From Syncephalis plumigaleata (taxonomy: Eukaryota > Zoopagomycota > Zoopagomycetes > Zoopagales > Piptocephalidaceae), in assembly GCA_025201365.1 (NCBI GenBank), contig JAIXMF010000007.1, positions 1-64,000 of the forward strand: a stretch of 64,000 nucleotides of DNA, written 5' to 3'. Shown one piece after another: positions 1 through 10,313 of this stretch. How positions within the stretch are numbered: the stretch's first letter is position 1; the number at the start of each line of letters is the position of its first letter. The notes below the pieces were generated by a model that saw nothing but the letters and a program-made list of their open reading frames with translations, was not told the DNA's origin and ran no database searches. The translations under genes were made by a program, and so were the position numbers.

Positions 1-210
1 GACGGCCAAACTATTCAAAATGGCAATCGGATGGACTCATACGTGTGCGCCAACAATCCATTACAAGCAATGTAATTACTCAATTAGGACTTGGACTTGT
101 TTTGGCAATATGGAATGATACACAATCAATATCAGCTATGATGACTAGTACTTCAATTTCAGCATTTGACTTGCCAATTAGCTGCTAAGCGTCGTCGTAT
201 GTGGAAGACA

Positions 211-218
211 TATAAAAG
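211..218 (+). promoter_or_regulatory. TATA box of the LPMO gene
   Basis: TATAAAAG lies about 160 bases before the ATG of the secreted LPMO-like gene. The rest of bases 1-378 holds no ORF of note and is read as the promoter and 5' UTR of that gene. Confidence 0.5.
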
Positions 219-378
219 CCGTCTGTTCTGATCTTTCTCTAATTAATACTATCTACATACCCTATTCAATATACTCTTCCTCATTGTTAACTGCTTGATT
301 ATTAGCTTACAGCTGGTCTGTACTATTGCCCATTATTTTATACACGCTTGACTACTGCGCTGTGCGCCATCTACAACG

Positions 379-1473
379 ATGATTTGGAAAAAGCTTACGC
401 TTATCACATTTTTACTTCTTGTCACGCTTCAATGCGTGTCTGCTCATATGAACCCGTTCTCGCCAATTTGCCGTGGCGATAAACGAAATACAGAATACAA
501 AGTGCCATTCTATGGTATTGACGCGGCTATTTACGGTGGCAAATTCGACGGCAAATACCCATGTCGCTACCAGGAAGAAGGCCCGATCACCGGAAAGTAC
601 ACGGCAGGCAAGAACTTTACGGTCGAGTTTATGCAAGGCAGTCCACACATGGGTGGACATTGTCAGTTTGCCTTCTCCTACGATAAAGGCAAGACTTGGG
701 TTGTTTTACGTACCGTTATTACAATGTGCTTCCAGGGCAAGGCGCCTTACCTTTACAACGTATTCATTCCTAAGGGTGCTCCCAATGGCCGTGCACTATT
801 TGCCTGGACGTACATTCCATCCGGTGGTCGTAAGGAATACTATATGACGTGTGCCGACGTGGAGGTTTCTGGCGGATCCGAAAAGGGCAGTATTACCGGG
901 CCCGAACTACTATTAGCTCGTATGCCAGGTAGCGTGGAATGGCCAAGCTGGCAGAAGAAGGACGGTACGAAGGATGGAAGAGAGAAGTTCAACGCGCGTA
1001 AAATCGTTACCATTCCGCCTGATGCTTCTGCTACGGAGGAAGGCAAGGTGAAGGGAGAGGCGGGCGGTGGCAAACCAGGTGCCATTGAGCCACCTATGGA
1101 GATTCCATGGGATACCTTTATTCCTAGCAAGTTTGCGGATAATCTTGGAGCGAAATCGGTCATGCGTAAAGGTTTGGGTCCAGATGGCAAGAACTTGACC
1201 AAGTTCTTTGTCGCAACCAGCGAGGATTATCGCGGTGGTACGGGCGATGCTACCAAGCGTTCACCTAGCCTCGAAGGTGGCCTACCGTACAGTGCAAATG
1301 GCGGTGGAGGAGATGATGATTCTGGCAGTAGCAAGGCCAAGAAGACTAACAATGGTGAAAAGAAGAGCTCAAAGAAGAAGAAGACGAGTAGCGAAGATTC
1401 CAATGACAGTAAAGAAGAGGACAAGAGCGGTAAAGAAGACAATAATGACAGCGGCGAAACTAACAATGAGTAA
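379..1473 (+). CDS. Secreted AA11-like lytic polysaccharide monooxygenase
   Basis: A single-exon, 364-residue secreted protein. Residues 1-22 are a signal peptide ending VSA, so cleavage exposes His23 (HMNPFSP), as required for the copper histidine brace of LPMOs. The second brace histidine is His90 in SPHMGGHCQFAFSYD, matching the HGGGSCQ-type motif of AA11. The axial tyrosine is probably Tyr155 in the EYYMTCADV motif. Cysteines 31, 62, 95, 117 and 158 fit disulfide use. LPMOs of this type oxidatively cleave chitin; the substrate here is inferred from the family. Residues about 305-364 form a Ser/Lys/Asp/Glu-rich disordered tail instead of a chitin-binding module. A chitin deacetylase lies 1.4 kb away. 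The frame is intact. Assignment to AA11 rather than a neighbouring LPMO family is not certain. Confidence 0.85.
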   Translation: MIWKKLTLITFLLLVTLQCVSAHMNPFSPICRGDKRNTEYKVPFYGIDAAIYGGKFDGKYPCRYQEEGPITGKYTAGKNFTVEFMQGSPHMGGHCQFAFSYDKGKTWVVLRTVITMCFQGKAPYLYNVFIPKGAPNGRALFAWTYIPSGGRKEYYMTCADVEVSGGSEKGSITGPELLLARMPGSVEWPSWQKKDGTKDGREKFNARKIVTIPPDASATEEGKVKGEAGGGKPGAIEPPMEIPWDTFIPSKFADNLGAKSVMRKGLGPDGKNLTKFFVATSEDYRGGTGDATKRSPSLEGGLPYSANGGGGDDDSGSSKAKKTNNGEKKSSKKKKTSSEDSNDSKEEDKSGKEDNNDSGETNNE

Positions 1474-2888
1474 AGCAAATATTGTGACCACTTGCTTGTC
1501 CACGTATATATTGGAAGTGTAATAAACTACTAGTATTTAACGTGCATCATCAATAGTAATCCATGTGTACATACAATACTTATCCAACTAATTTGCGTAG
1601 TTATACTATTGTCTTTATGAATAATTAACATGCATGTTATTAGCGTCTAGTGACGTTAATGATGTACTAATCCATTTCTAAGTATCCATTTCATTGTTAC
1701 TTCTCTTTACTTCTTTACCAATGCTGCCTTCTTTGTGTCAGCTATATTCCACTTGTCATTAAACAATACACACATTCTTAGTCTTGACTACCTTCTACTT
1801 GTCGTTGACTTCTTTCACATACTGTCTTCTTCGTGCCAACTGCATTTCCCCGTCATTTCCCTTACCACTAAGCAGCAAGTGCCTTCTTTGTGCCAACTAC
1901 ATTCCACTCGTCAGTAAACAACACACGTCTACTTCCTCTCAACTATATGCTAGTTATTCCTTCCTCTTTTATTTACCTATTTACTTTCTCAGTAATACGC
2001 GTCTTCTTCGTGTCATTCACATTCCACTTACTTCCTCTTTCACTTTAGCATACACATTCCCTATAGCAGCTATTCTGCCATACTATCTCTACGACTTTTA
2101 TTTATCTCTTTGTTTTCCTCTTGCTCTAAACTGTCTACATGCTCACTTGTCGTTATTATTACTATACCAATAAGCCTTGTTTATTGTTCGTTCTAGTCCT
2201 TTGTTTTCTATCACTGTCCTGCTTATTTATCAATGTTCAAGCGTTTACTGCTCTCGTTGTAATATGCACCTTTCACTTTTACCACTATTTTTCGTCATCG
2301 TTTGTATGCCACATTACGTCATGCTTTTATTTGTATTTTTATTTGTTTACTGCCATCTACATACTCTATCTACCTACAAGCATACACTGCTTCTTCGAAT
2401 AAACTGGCATAAGTGCTCATGCACCCTTCCTTGCTCCTTCCTCGCTCGTTCGTGACAAGTCAGTCATTCTACTATTCACTGCTTGTTTATTACATTGTTT
2501 ATCGTATATTCACTTTGTTCACTCGTTGCTCTCTATGCAATCAATCGTAAGCATTATCATCATAACTTATCTACCATACTAGTTTATTACTACTTGTTAG
2601 CACATGACATGGCAATATCCAACTATACTAGTACACTTGTATCATCTATCTTATAGAATTGACGATGATAGTTATCGCTATCAATAAATAATCCATTACT
2701 AATACTAAATTGTTATTATTAGCATGCTGTATCAATTGACATTTCTACGCTAATAATGGTGCTAACAATTGTACAAATCTATTTATTAATAAACAGAAAA
2801 GTTAAAGGATAAATGCGCTAATCAGTTGGGAAAACTTGTAGTGACCTTATTTTATTTAATTAATTATCGTTATATTCAGTTTAGTATT
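1474..2888. other. Gene-free, pyrimidine-rich spacer
   Basis: About 1.4 kb between convergent genes. From about 1735 to 2460 the + strand is strongly C/T-rich; the open frames there are low-complexity and have no protein-like composition. The only structure I see is a degenerate direct repeat, listed separately. Confidence 0.6.
1727..2030 (+). repeat. Degenerate dispersed direct repeat, four copies
   Basis: Copies at about 1727-1766, 1825-1858, 1882-1920 and 2002-2030 share the pattern CTTCTTTGTGCCAACTACAT followed by TCCACTYGTCA. Spacing is about 57-120 bases. Copies 1 and 3 are the closest and both continue into a TAAACAA end. It reads as an old, drifting tandem duplication in non-coding DNA. 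Confidence 0.6.
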
Positions 2889-4242
2889 TCATAGAGTATA
2901 GGCACCATTTGAATCGTTAATACATTCCGCTACCGTCATTGGTCGGAAATTGGCAGTGGTGACAATATCGATAATGGCATCGGTTATTCGTATACTCTCA
3001 GGAATAGTATCGTGTTGTAATTGAATGGCGCCGTTCTCGAGTCCCGATCCTAGCTCACCTATACTGCCTAGTTGTGCACTGGCCGTGTTCAGGTCCAACT
3101 CTCCGTTTGCCACCATGATGGCAAGATGAACCACCTGTAGCGTGTCGTCACCGGTGTGACCCGCTTCAAAGTCTTTGGTGTCGACATTCCACTGAATGGG
3201 TATTAAGCCAAGCTCGTGTAGTACATCTAGTACAGATCCACCACACTCGCCGTAAGGGCATCGAAAGTAGCGAGGATGTGCACCGATGATGGCCGCTACA
3301 TCATCTAGATTATCTTTAATTTCCGCGTAGACTTGTTCGTGTGGCAAATCCGCTAGATGAGCATGCGTCCGCGAATGTAATGCAATTTGATGTCCCTCAT
3401 TATAGGCACGGCGTAGTACTTCGGGACGATCACCTTGTCTTAGGGCTAATTCGACAGCATTAGTACAAAAAGGTTAAGGAAATTGACATTGACATCGACA
3501 TCAGAAGTAATCCACGTACAATCACTCACTACAAAGAAGGTGGCCTTCACATGTCGAAGGGACAGTGTGTCGAGGAGTGCGCTTGTCATATCACTTGGTC
3601 CGTCATCGAACGTCAACGCCCATGATCCCGGTTGTTGACAACTATGGATAAGCTCGCCTGGTTGGACGAGAGGATGAAGGCCACTAGTGCCATCGTGGCC
3701 TACATTGAACAAGTCATTCGTTACGGCATGATGACCATTTACATTAGATGGCAAAGCACTACTACTAATACTACTATTAGTAGTTTGATTCATTGAATTT
3801 GATGGCTTCACTTGTATTGTAGGTGTAGTGTATGCAGCACTCGATACTACTGACGTATTGGTAGGTGCGATGGTGAATTTGAACGATAGCTGAACACGAT
3901 CCAGCTTATTTTTAGTTCGTAAATCAGTCTGCTTCGTACTTGATCCTAAGCTTTGAGTTGCAACTAACGATGATCGCGATCTAGCTGGTGCGGCAAGTAA
4001 AATGCTCGTGTCTTCGCGATAGTAGCAAATTGGTGTTTCTGCTCTCCATTGCTCGCCTGCTCTTTATCCGATGGAATAGGTAGCGTGTAGATTGAGACTA
4101 CAGCACCAATGACTGCTGAAGTAGCGCCTACAATAAGCAATAGCGTGATGATTATTCGCTTATCAATAGAGCGCATTGTAATATTAGTATGGATACGGTG
4201 TAATAAAAAGTCTAGAAATAGTAAGCGTCCTACTCGTAGCAT
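2889..4242 (-). CDS. Chitin deacetylase (polysaccharide deacetylase, NodB domain)
   Basis: A membrane-anchored or secreted carbohydrate esterase family 4 enzyme that N-deacetylates chitin to chitosan. The NodB motifs appear in order: TFDDGP (motif 1, catalytic base and metal Asp), HSRTHAHL (motif 2, metal His), RCPYG (motif 3), WNVDTKDF (motif 4) and IQLQHD (motif 5). The N terminus has a hydrophobic signal-anchor (IIITLLLIVGATSAVIGAVV) followed by a Ser/Thr-rich stalk. One intron, 3446-3519 (donor GTACGT, CTAAT branch), separates motif 1 from motif 2; its splice gives VVSD-SLRQGD. The N-terminal frame (4242 down to about 4020) and the stalk frame differ by one lost base between about 4170 and 3960, the same -1 pattern seen in other genes here. 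The start may instead be the ATG at 4176. Confidence 0.88.
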
Positions 4243-4730
4243 GCATAATTATTCTACATTCTTTTATTTACTAAACTTTAACATTGTCATTGTCAAGGAA
4301 AATGCAATACGCAAGTTTGATATCCAAGCAATTAATATTTCATCGTTACTATTATTGTTATTTAGAGAATAAACAAAGCTGTTGCCTTAAACTGAGCAGA
4401 CCAGCGGGTAGGTTTGAATTACTACATCCACCAACTATTTGCTAACTCGATAACAACAATAACAATAATTATAGGCAATAAACTTGAAGAGAGAGTGAGG
4501 ATTACGCTCATATAAGAAGAAGAAGAGGAAGCATCAATTAGATCCATATTGTTGCTACTACTACTTCAACTCTCTGATATCAATCATATGAGCATTGTAT
4601 ATATCAAATAAACAAGTCTAGTCATAATGTCATGACAAGTGACAGCATTCTACTAATCCATATAGCAAGCATGTATTCTATACTGACATGACCATAATAA
4701 TAATAATAATAACAGACGTGTACAGCGTGT
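4243..4730. other. Gene-free spacer
   Basis: AT-rich stretch between two minus-strand genes; it holds the upstream region of the chitin deacetylase and the 3' side of PHS1. I see no coding or RNA signal beyond short AT-rich tracts (for example an ATA repeat near 4693-4712). Confidence 0.5.
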
Positions 4731-5842
4731 TTATTGCTTTTGACGAGCATAATGTGCTGCCACTGCTTCCTGTACTCGTCGTTCCATTTCATAGGCAGCC
4801 GTAAGGTATCGTCTACGTTGTTTCCGCATATGATTGTACATTGTCCATAAGCCTATCCGTATAACATTAGCGACATGCTAGATTGTCCAGACTCCACTTA
4901 CCAAATGGATAATAGACTAGAATGCCAATGGCGACAGCATAGGCAGCAATGCCATAGTCACGTTTAATATAATCTAGACCAACGTAGATTTGCATGGCTT
5001 CACCAAATGCACCAATAGGATATAGCACGTAGAACAAAGAGTATCTGCAAATAAGAATGGTTATCATTATCATCATCTACGAGCACATGTCTCATTCCAC
5101 TACTTACCGAAGCCATGTAAGTGTTAGTGGTGGGCCGGCATCCGTTGCATTGTAGACATAGTACAGGTAGCGCACTATCTCCGAGATAGACCATGTAATG
5201 CTCATGATGGTGTAGGACCAATGATGCTGTATGGCAGACGCAGCAAGATGACGACTAACCAATGTCACTACGAGGAAACGCACGAGTGTTTGCGTGGCAG
5301 TGGTGGCCACACCCGCCTTAACTAAGCCTACATCATGAAGCAAGATGGAGGTGGAGGTGGAGGAAGGTTAGTCGATGTTATCAACACACGCATCGTAGTC
5401 TACAAACACTTGCCAGTAGCCGCATGAATAATCTATACGTATCAATGGACACGATTAATAGACATATATATACATGTATGTATATATATGACTTACCTCT
5501 AAACATGCAGTCAACGTGAGTAGTTGAACCCAGCTGCAATTGACATCATAGGACGTCCATAATGCCTTGCTAATACCAACTGATTGCACATAACCACAGA
5601 ATATACCAAGCACAAATAGCCAGCCGAAACACGAGAGTACATTGTAGAGTACTAGGTAGGCGTGTGCTGTAAATACGGTGGGTCATTAGTAAGCTATAGA
5701 CAATGAACGTATTTAACCACTTTGGAAACATACCAGTATTGGCGCTAATAAGGGATCGAAAGGGATTCTTGCGGAAATTAGGAATAGGACGCGTGTCCTC
5801 TAGGGGAAATGCCGGCAATGGCTGCGTGTTTTGTTGCGCCAT
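4731..5842 (-). CDS. PHS1: Very-long-chain 3-hydroxyacyl-CoA dehydratase (PHS1/HACD)
   Basis: An ER multi-pass enzyme doing the third step of fatty-acid elongation: dehydration of 3-hydroxyacyl-CoA for very-long-chain lipids and sphingolipids. Six exons: 5734-5842, 5497-5666, 5414-5432, 5108-5327, 4902-5044 and 4731-4852, giving 260 residues with no frame break. The family core is plain: EIVRYLYYVYN, then SLFYVLYPIGAFGE, which carries the catalytic Tyr and Glu. The N terminus starts MAQQNTQPLPAFP; the C terminus is charged (RKQRRRYL...ARQKQ), as in ER residents. Exon 3 is only 19 bases (IIHAATG) and is followed by a GC-AG intron (donor GCAAGT at 5413). Joining these pieces restores the conserved IIHxxxGLVK segment exactly, which supports the model. 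Confidence 0.93.
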
Positions 5843-6085
5843 CCTATTGAACAACGAAGACTACGATGTGGAATGCTGTCAAACTGGAACGAATAAACAC
5901 GATATACAAGTGATGTGATGTGAGGTATGCGTACTGATGTCATTGATCAATCAACATCACAAGCATAATAGGCAAATGGCATTTCCCTCCTACTCGCTTA
6001 TTTGTATTGATTCGTTTTTGTTGTAAGCAATATCTACAATTTCTCTTCTTGACAAACTACTATTGTAATCCTATTCTATTGTAGA

Positions 6086-6464
6086 ATGAACACTACTTCT
6101 GCCGAAGAAAGCAAGGTATACCATCAAATTAATATATACGACATCAATAGCTGATTCCATTTCATTTTCTTCATTACTACTAGGATTGCACGTTAATTGA
6201 GTCATTACAAATGGTACGCGCTTCAAGTCAGTCGCTATGTGATTTTTTACAAATAATAACCAAGGTAAGGACGAGTACCAGCTATAATAGCTTAACTAAG
6301 TGGCATATAGGATTTAGAATGTATGACGAAAAACTATGAAGCACTCGCGGGTAAGTAACAAATACTGGATAGGTTGAGATATAGATTAACATAATGAATA
6401 TGTAGAAATAAGCAATCGTTGGCTCTCTGTTGTTAATAGCAAGAAGACGAAGAACATCCGATAA
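6086..6464 (+). CDS. DASH/Dam1 complex subunit Dad2-like
   Basis: A 69-residue protein in four exons (6086-6115, 6184-6264, 6311-6350, 6406-6464), all with GT-AG introns. It starts MNTTSAEESK and holds one amphipathic helix (LIESLQMVRASSQSL) followed by NYEALAEISNRWLSVV. Small size, a single coiled coil and the closing NY...W..V pattern fit Dad2, a subunit of the fungal microtubule-ring (DASH) complex that couples kinetochores to spindles. The match is by pattern only; another small DASH subunit is possible. Its stop lies six bases from the stop of TSR3 on the opposite strand, so the two 3' UTRs must overlap. Confidence 0.6.
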
Positions 6465-6470
6465 ACGTGA

Positions 6471-7853
6471 TTATTTACTCTCATTTGCAGTAATATCAAG
6501 ACGACGAACTTGATCTGAAAGCTCCTCCTCCTCTTCTTCGCTATCCTCTTCTTCGCTATCCTCCTCTTCACTATCTTCCTCTTCGCTATCTTCCTCTTGA
6601 TCCCATGTAGCATGGTTTGGATTATGGAACAATAGATCATCATCATCGCTATTCTCTTCATCGGAATTACTTTGTTCGCGATCTGCATTAGCTTATTTAA
6701 TATTGTTAATCAATAAATCCTTATTTGATAATTACAACCAATACTTACCTGATTTAGTTTTTACTTGTCGACTTTCTGCATGTTCCTGCTCCAACATGGC
6801 GAGCCATTCATTTTGTACACGTACAACATCAGCAGAATCGGTACATGCCGCATATTTTTCCAATAACTCTCTAATAAATGAGTGCACGTCAGTATATCGC
6901 AGCAAATACACTGGCTAATCACTTACTGATTGAGTTCACGGAAACTGTGTCCCCATTTGAACCGAGCCATAACGGCATCGCCATATTCCCAATGACCTAT
7001 ATTAAATGCATATATGTTAATCTAAATACTACTGGCAAGTTATAAATCTTTAGTTTACCAGTAATATAAAATGAAGCTGCATAAGCTTCTGCACAATTTA
7101 ATCGCCATGGTTTACCGTAATTAACTGGATTAGCTGCCACTAGATAAGGCACTACTCCCAACGGCATTCATACATCTGTCAGTGCTAATAAAGCTTGTCA
7201 TTCGCATACTACTACTACTACTCACATAATCGATCATGTCGTGTTCGCAATCTAGCAAATGGTACTTCATCCAGTTTAGCCCATGAACACTCAACCACAC
7301 AAAGACCATGATCGGCAACAATATCTTTATCAGCGGGTGATACCGCTTGTTGTCCCTTGGGACTATCAATGGAGTATACAACAAGTTACATGCTTATTTC
7401 TACACTATGCTATATATATCTCTCTCTGCTTACCTCAACACAATACCACGAAATCCTTGATTGACTCGTAGGGAACGCACCCATCCTGCTCGTTCTAGTC
7501 GTTTACCGCTGCATCGACGTGGATCGCATTGTTCGAAATCCTACATTAATATCTCATCGTTAATCATCATATACCTAGTTCAAACTAGGAAACAACATCC
7601 GTCCGTCCCGCTTACCTACCCACATTGCCAATGGTACAGGAAATGACGCGCTCGTTTCATTGGATAGTGTGTCGCTAGCATCTTCTCTGCCAAGGTCATT
7701 ATAAATTCGTTTATGTGAATGTCGAGTAGCTGCTGATCCTTTACCGCCACGAGCACGTCTGGTTGAGGCACCACTACCCTCACCGGTAGCTAGTTTATTG
7801 CCACGCGCAATAGTATGTCCAGTGTCATAGTCACGATTCGACTTTCTTCCCAT
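6471..7853 (-). CDS. TSR3: 18S rRNA aminocarboxypropyltransferase TSR3
   Basis: Adds the aminocarboxypropyl group to the hypermodified pseudouridine of 18S rRNA during late 40S maturation, using S-adenosylmethionine. Seven exons: 7620-7853, 7434-7540, 7226-7362, 7059-7154, 6927-6996, 6749-6870, 6471-6682; every junction keeps phase, giving 325 residues. Family motifs in order: [74 protein letters not shown] and [11 protein letters not shown]. The N terminus (about 70 residues) is basic and Gly/Ser-rich; the C terminus is a long acidic Glu/Asp/Ser tract with SEEED repeats, as in other eukaryotic TSR3 proteins. Intact. Confidence 0.95.
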
Positions 7854-8116
7854 ATTGTTATAGAATTGCAAACAAATGAATAAAATGAGAAATGCGTTTG
7901 ACAAATAACATGGCTTTTTTTATTTTTTATCTAAACTTGTTTTACAAGGAAATGATCATGTATTACTGATGTAGTTGTAGATTGTACGCTTCTTTGTTAC
8001 AAAGACAATAACAACCTACTAGTACAAATTATATGTCATATCTCATATATATATAATATAAATTGAATATTTATTGAAATACCACCATTACAGTGCAACT
8101 ATTGTTGCTGTTATTA

Positions 8117-9227
8117 TTAGACGGGTGTAAACGTACGACCATGAATCGTCTTGCGTTCTCCAGTCTCACGAGTGGGTTTGGCCCGATTGATCACCTTCAA
8201 GAAATCGCTTACTCGTGCACGCATACGTGTATGCATATACGCCTTACTGCATTTTATATGATAGTGCAAGTAATCTCTAAACATTTGAATCTGATCGATT
8301 GTTTTTCCTCGTACGTCATCCGCCTCGAAATGACGCGGGAACAACACTAAATGTTTCCGTATATCAGTCTACGTACATCTTCTTGGCGTCATTCATTACG
8401 AGTTACACTTACCAAATGTCACATAACCAATCGTGTCGCCTGATGCTAGATTAGGCAAATGGCGAATCTCCAATGGTGGTTCCTTATTGCTATACAATAC
8501 CTGAGGTGCATTCTGGATCGCGGGCTGTCTACGTGCATCTACAAACTCTTGTAGGAACACCTTGCCAAAGATACGATCCGTCTCGTCCTTGAAGGTAGTG
8601 GAGAAGATGACGGTAACCCGATCGGCCTGCGGTCGAATAAATATAGATTCTTCCTCACGATACGGCACTGTCAATATTTCATTGCTACTGCCCTCTTTGT
8701 ACAGAGTGAATGCCCGCTCAAATACTGCCGCCATTAAATTACGCTTTAACAATGAGAATCGTCGAATGACATCATCTAAAATGTATATAGATATAGATAT
8801 AAAAATGCAGTTGTCTATTGTATCGCATATCGTTACCTTTATTTCCCTCGATGGTACGTGGATCAATTTGGAATGAAACGTGCCAGCCATCTTCAGGCGT
8901 GTCACTTAGAAACGGTTGATACTCGCGTTGTAATAATTCCTGAGCACCATAGGATACTAGTTGAGGGAAACACTGCCAGCGAACCGACAATTGTAGCTGA
9001 TGAAAGTCATCAGTTGGTGTATGTAGATGATAAGTGACGCCGTCAAAATCTACAAATGTAATATCGAGTGGATCGGCATGTTCACTTGTAATAAACGTGG
9101 TCACCATAACCGAGGGTTACTACTACTACTTGAACGACTCGACACGGGTAAACAAATAGACTCACCTGGAGAATCGCTTGCTTAGTGTGTCACGCAACAC
9201 CACATTGTGAGTTTCGAGAAGAATCAT
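8117..9227 (-). CDS. ARC35: Arp2/3 complex subunit 2 (p34-Arc, ARPC2)
   Basis: A structural core subunit of the Arp2/3 actin-branching complex, binding the mother filament. Four exons: 9166-9227, 8837-9084, 8413-8775, 8117-8346; 300 residues, the same length as the human protein. It starts [11 protein letters not shown] and carries [46 protein letters not shown] and the strongly conserved end [20 protein letters not shown]. The first splice must use an acceptor at 9085 (ACAAG), because all nearer AG sites lead into stops. No frame break. Shows a functional branched-actin system, probably for endocytic patches. Confidence 0.96.
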
Positions 9228-9654
9228 GGTGTAGATGAAGGATAGAGCAATATAAGATGAAGGAAGGTAAAGTGGCCAGGTCAAAGGAAGTAGTAAGAAG
9301 AGGAAGCGAGAAGTAAAGTGGCTTGCGTGTTTGTGGTCGTCACGCACACACACACACAAAAGAGACAAGAGGCACAATCACATCACATCACATCACGCTA
9401 ATGATACAGGACTTTTCCATCCAATTAGCGCATTTATCCTTTAACATTTGCTGTTTATTAATAAATAGATTTACACAATTGTTGGCACCACTATCGCATT
9501 GCTATTATCATTGAGTAGTTGTCATTGCTCTAGCAGTTGAGGGACATGTTAATGATAACTATTATTTATTCGTAAAAACAAAAGGCTAACTGCGCAAATT
9601 GGATGGAAAAAGCCTGTAATTTACATCGTCTTGTTTACTTTCTTCAGTAATAAA
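9228..9654. other. Gene-free spacer
   Basis: Upstream region of ARPC2 and 3' side of RPC11. It contains a short ACACAC tract (about 9347-9357) and a CATCA repeat (about 9378-9397) but no gene signal. Confidence 0.5.
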
Positions 9655-10118
9655 CTATTTTTCACGCCATTGATGACCGCAAGCATGATTACAGCATTTG
9701 TAGAATGTTGTCATCGGTTCATCAGCAGATCGTGTTTGAATTTGCATGTAGTAGGCTCGTGTATGTTCGCATTTCGGACAGGTTTCTAGTAGTATTACAT
9801 GATAGTCAGCATCATAGTCATAGTAATAGAGTATCAACATCAATTGACCACTTACCCGGTGTACTATCAACATTCTCCCATGCTTTAGCTCCTCCTAATA
9901 CATCGTCTACTTCTTTACGTTGGAATGTAGTACGATCTCCAACCTGTTAATTAGTATTAGTATTAGTTAGTATGTCATATCATACGAGTTTGAATATTAC
10001 TACTTGCCAGTCGTTCAATAGGATGTACATAGGGACAAGTCTGACAAAAGAACTCGTTAGGTGATCTATCCGTTCTTACGAGAAGAACGTTAGCACATGT
10101 AGGGCAAAAGTGCATCAT
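9655..10118 (-). CDS. RPC11: RNA polymerase III subunit RPC11 (RPC10/POLR3K)
   Basis: The small zinc-ribbon subunit of RNA polymerase III needed for RNA cleavage, termination and reinitiation. Three exons: 10008-10118, 9856-9943, 9655-9785; 109 residues, the family length. The N-terminal zinc ribbon has CPTCAN and CQTCPYVH; the TFIIS-like C-terminal ribbon has CPKCEH, the catalytic hairpin QTRSADEPMTTFYKCC and CGHQWREK. The linker KEVDDVLGGAKAWENVDST is diagnostic for RPC11 as against RPB9. The first intron (9944-10007) is GC-AG with donor GCAAGT. Intact. Confidence 0.96.
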
Positions 10119-10176
10119 ATTGACGGAATTCAGTTATAAAAGACAGAAAAGAAATGTAAACTACGCTATTACAAAA

Positions 10177-10194
10177 TGTGTGTGTGTGTGTGTG
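10177..10194 (+). repeat. (GT)n microsatellite
   Basis: A pure GT tract of about nine units in the divergent promoter between RPC11 and RPL10A. Confidence 0.9.
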
Positions 10195-10313
10195 CAATGT
10201 GATAGCAGCATTGCAGTTGTGTGATGGTAAAAAGTATCGCTCAGCCATCGACCTAACTAGAATTCCACCTCTTCATTCCTTGCCCGTCCGTGACAAAGAA
10301 ACGATAACTCAAC

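Noticed and set aside
1735-2455. Several open frames of 60-130 residues
   Set aside because: All arise from C/T-rich DNA, are Leu/Ser/Phe-biased and lack start context or homology.
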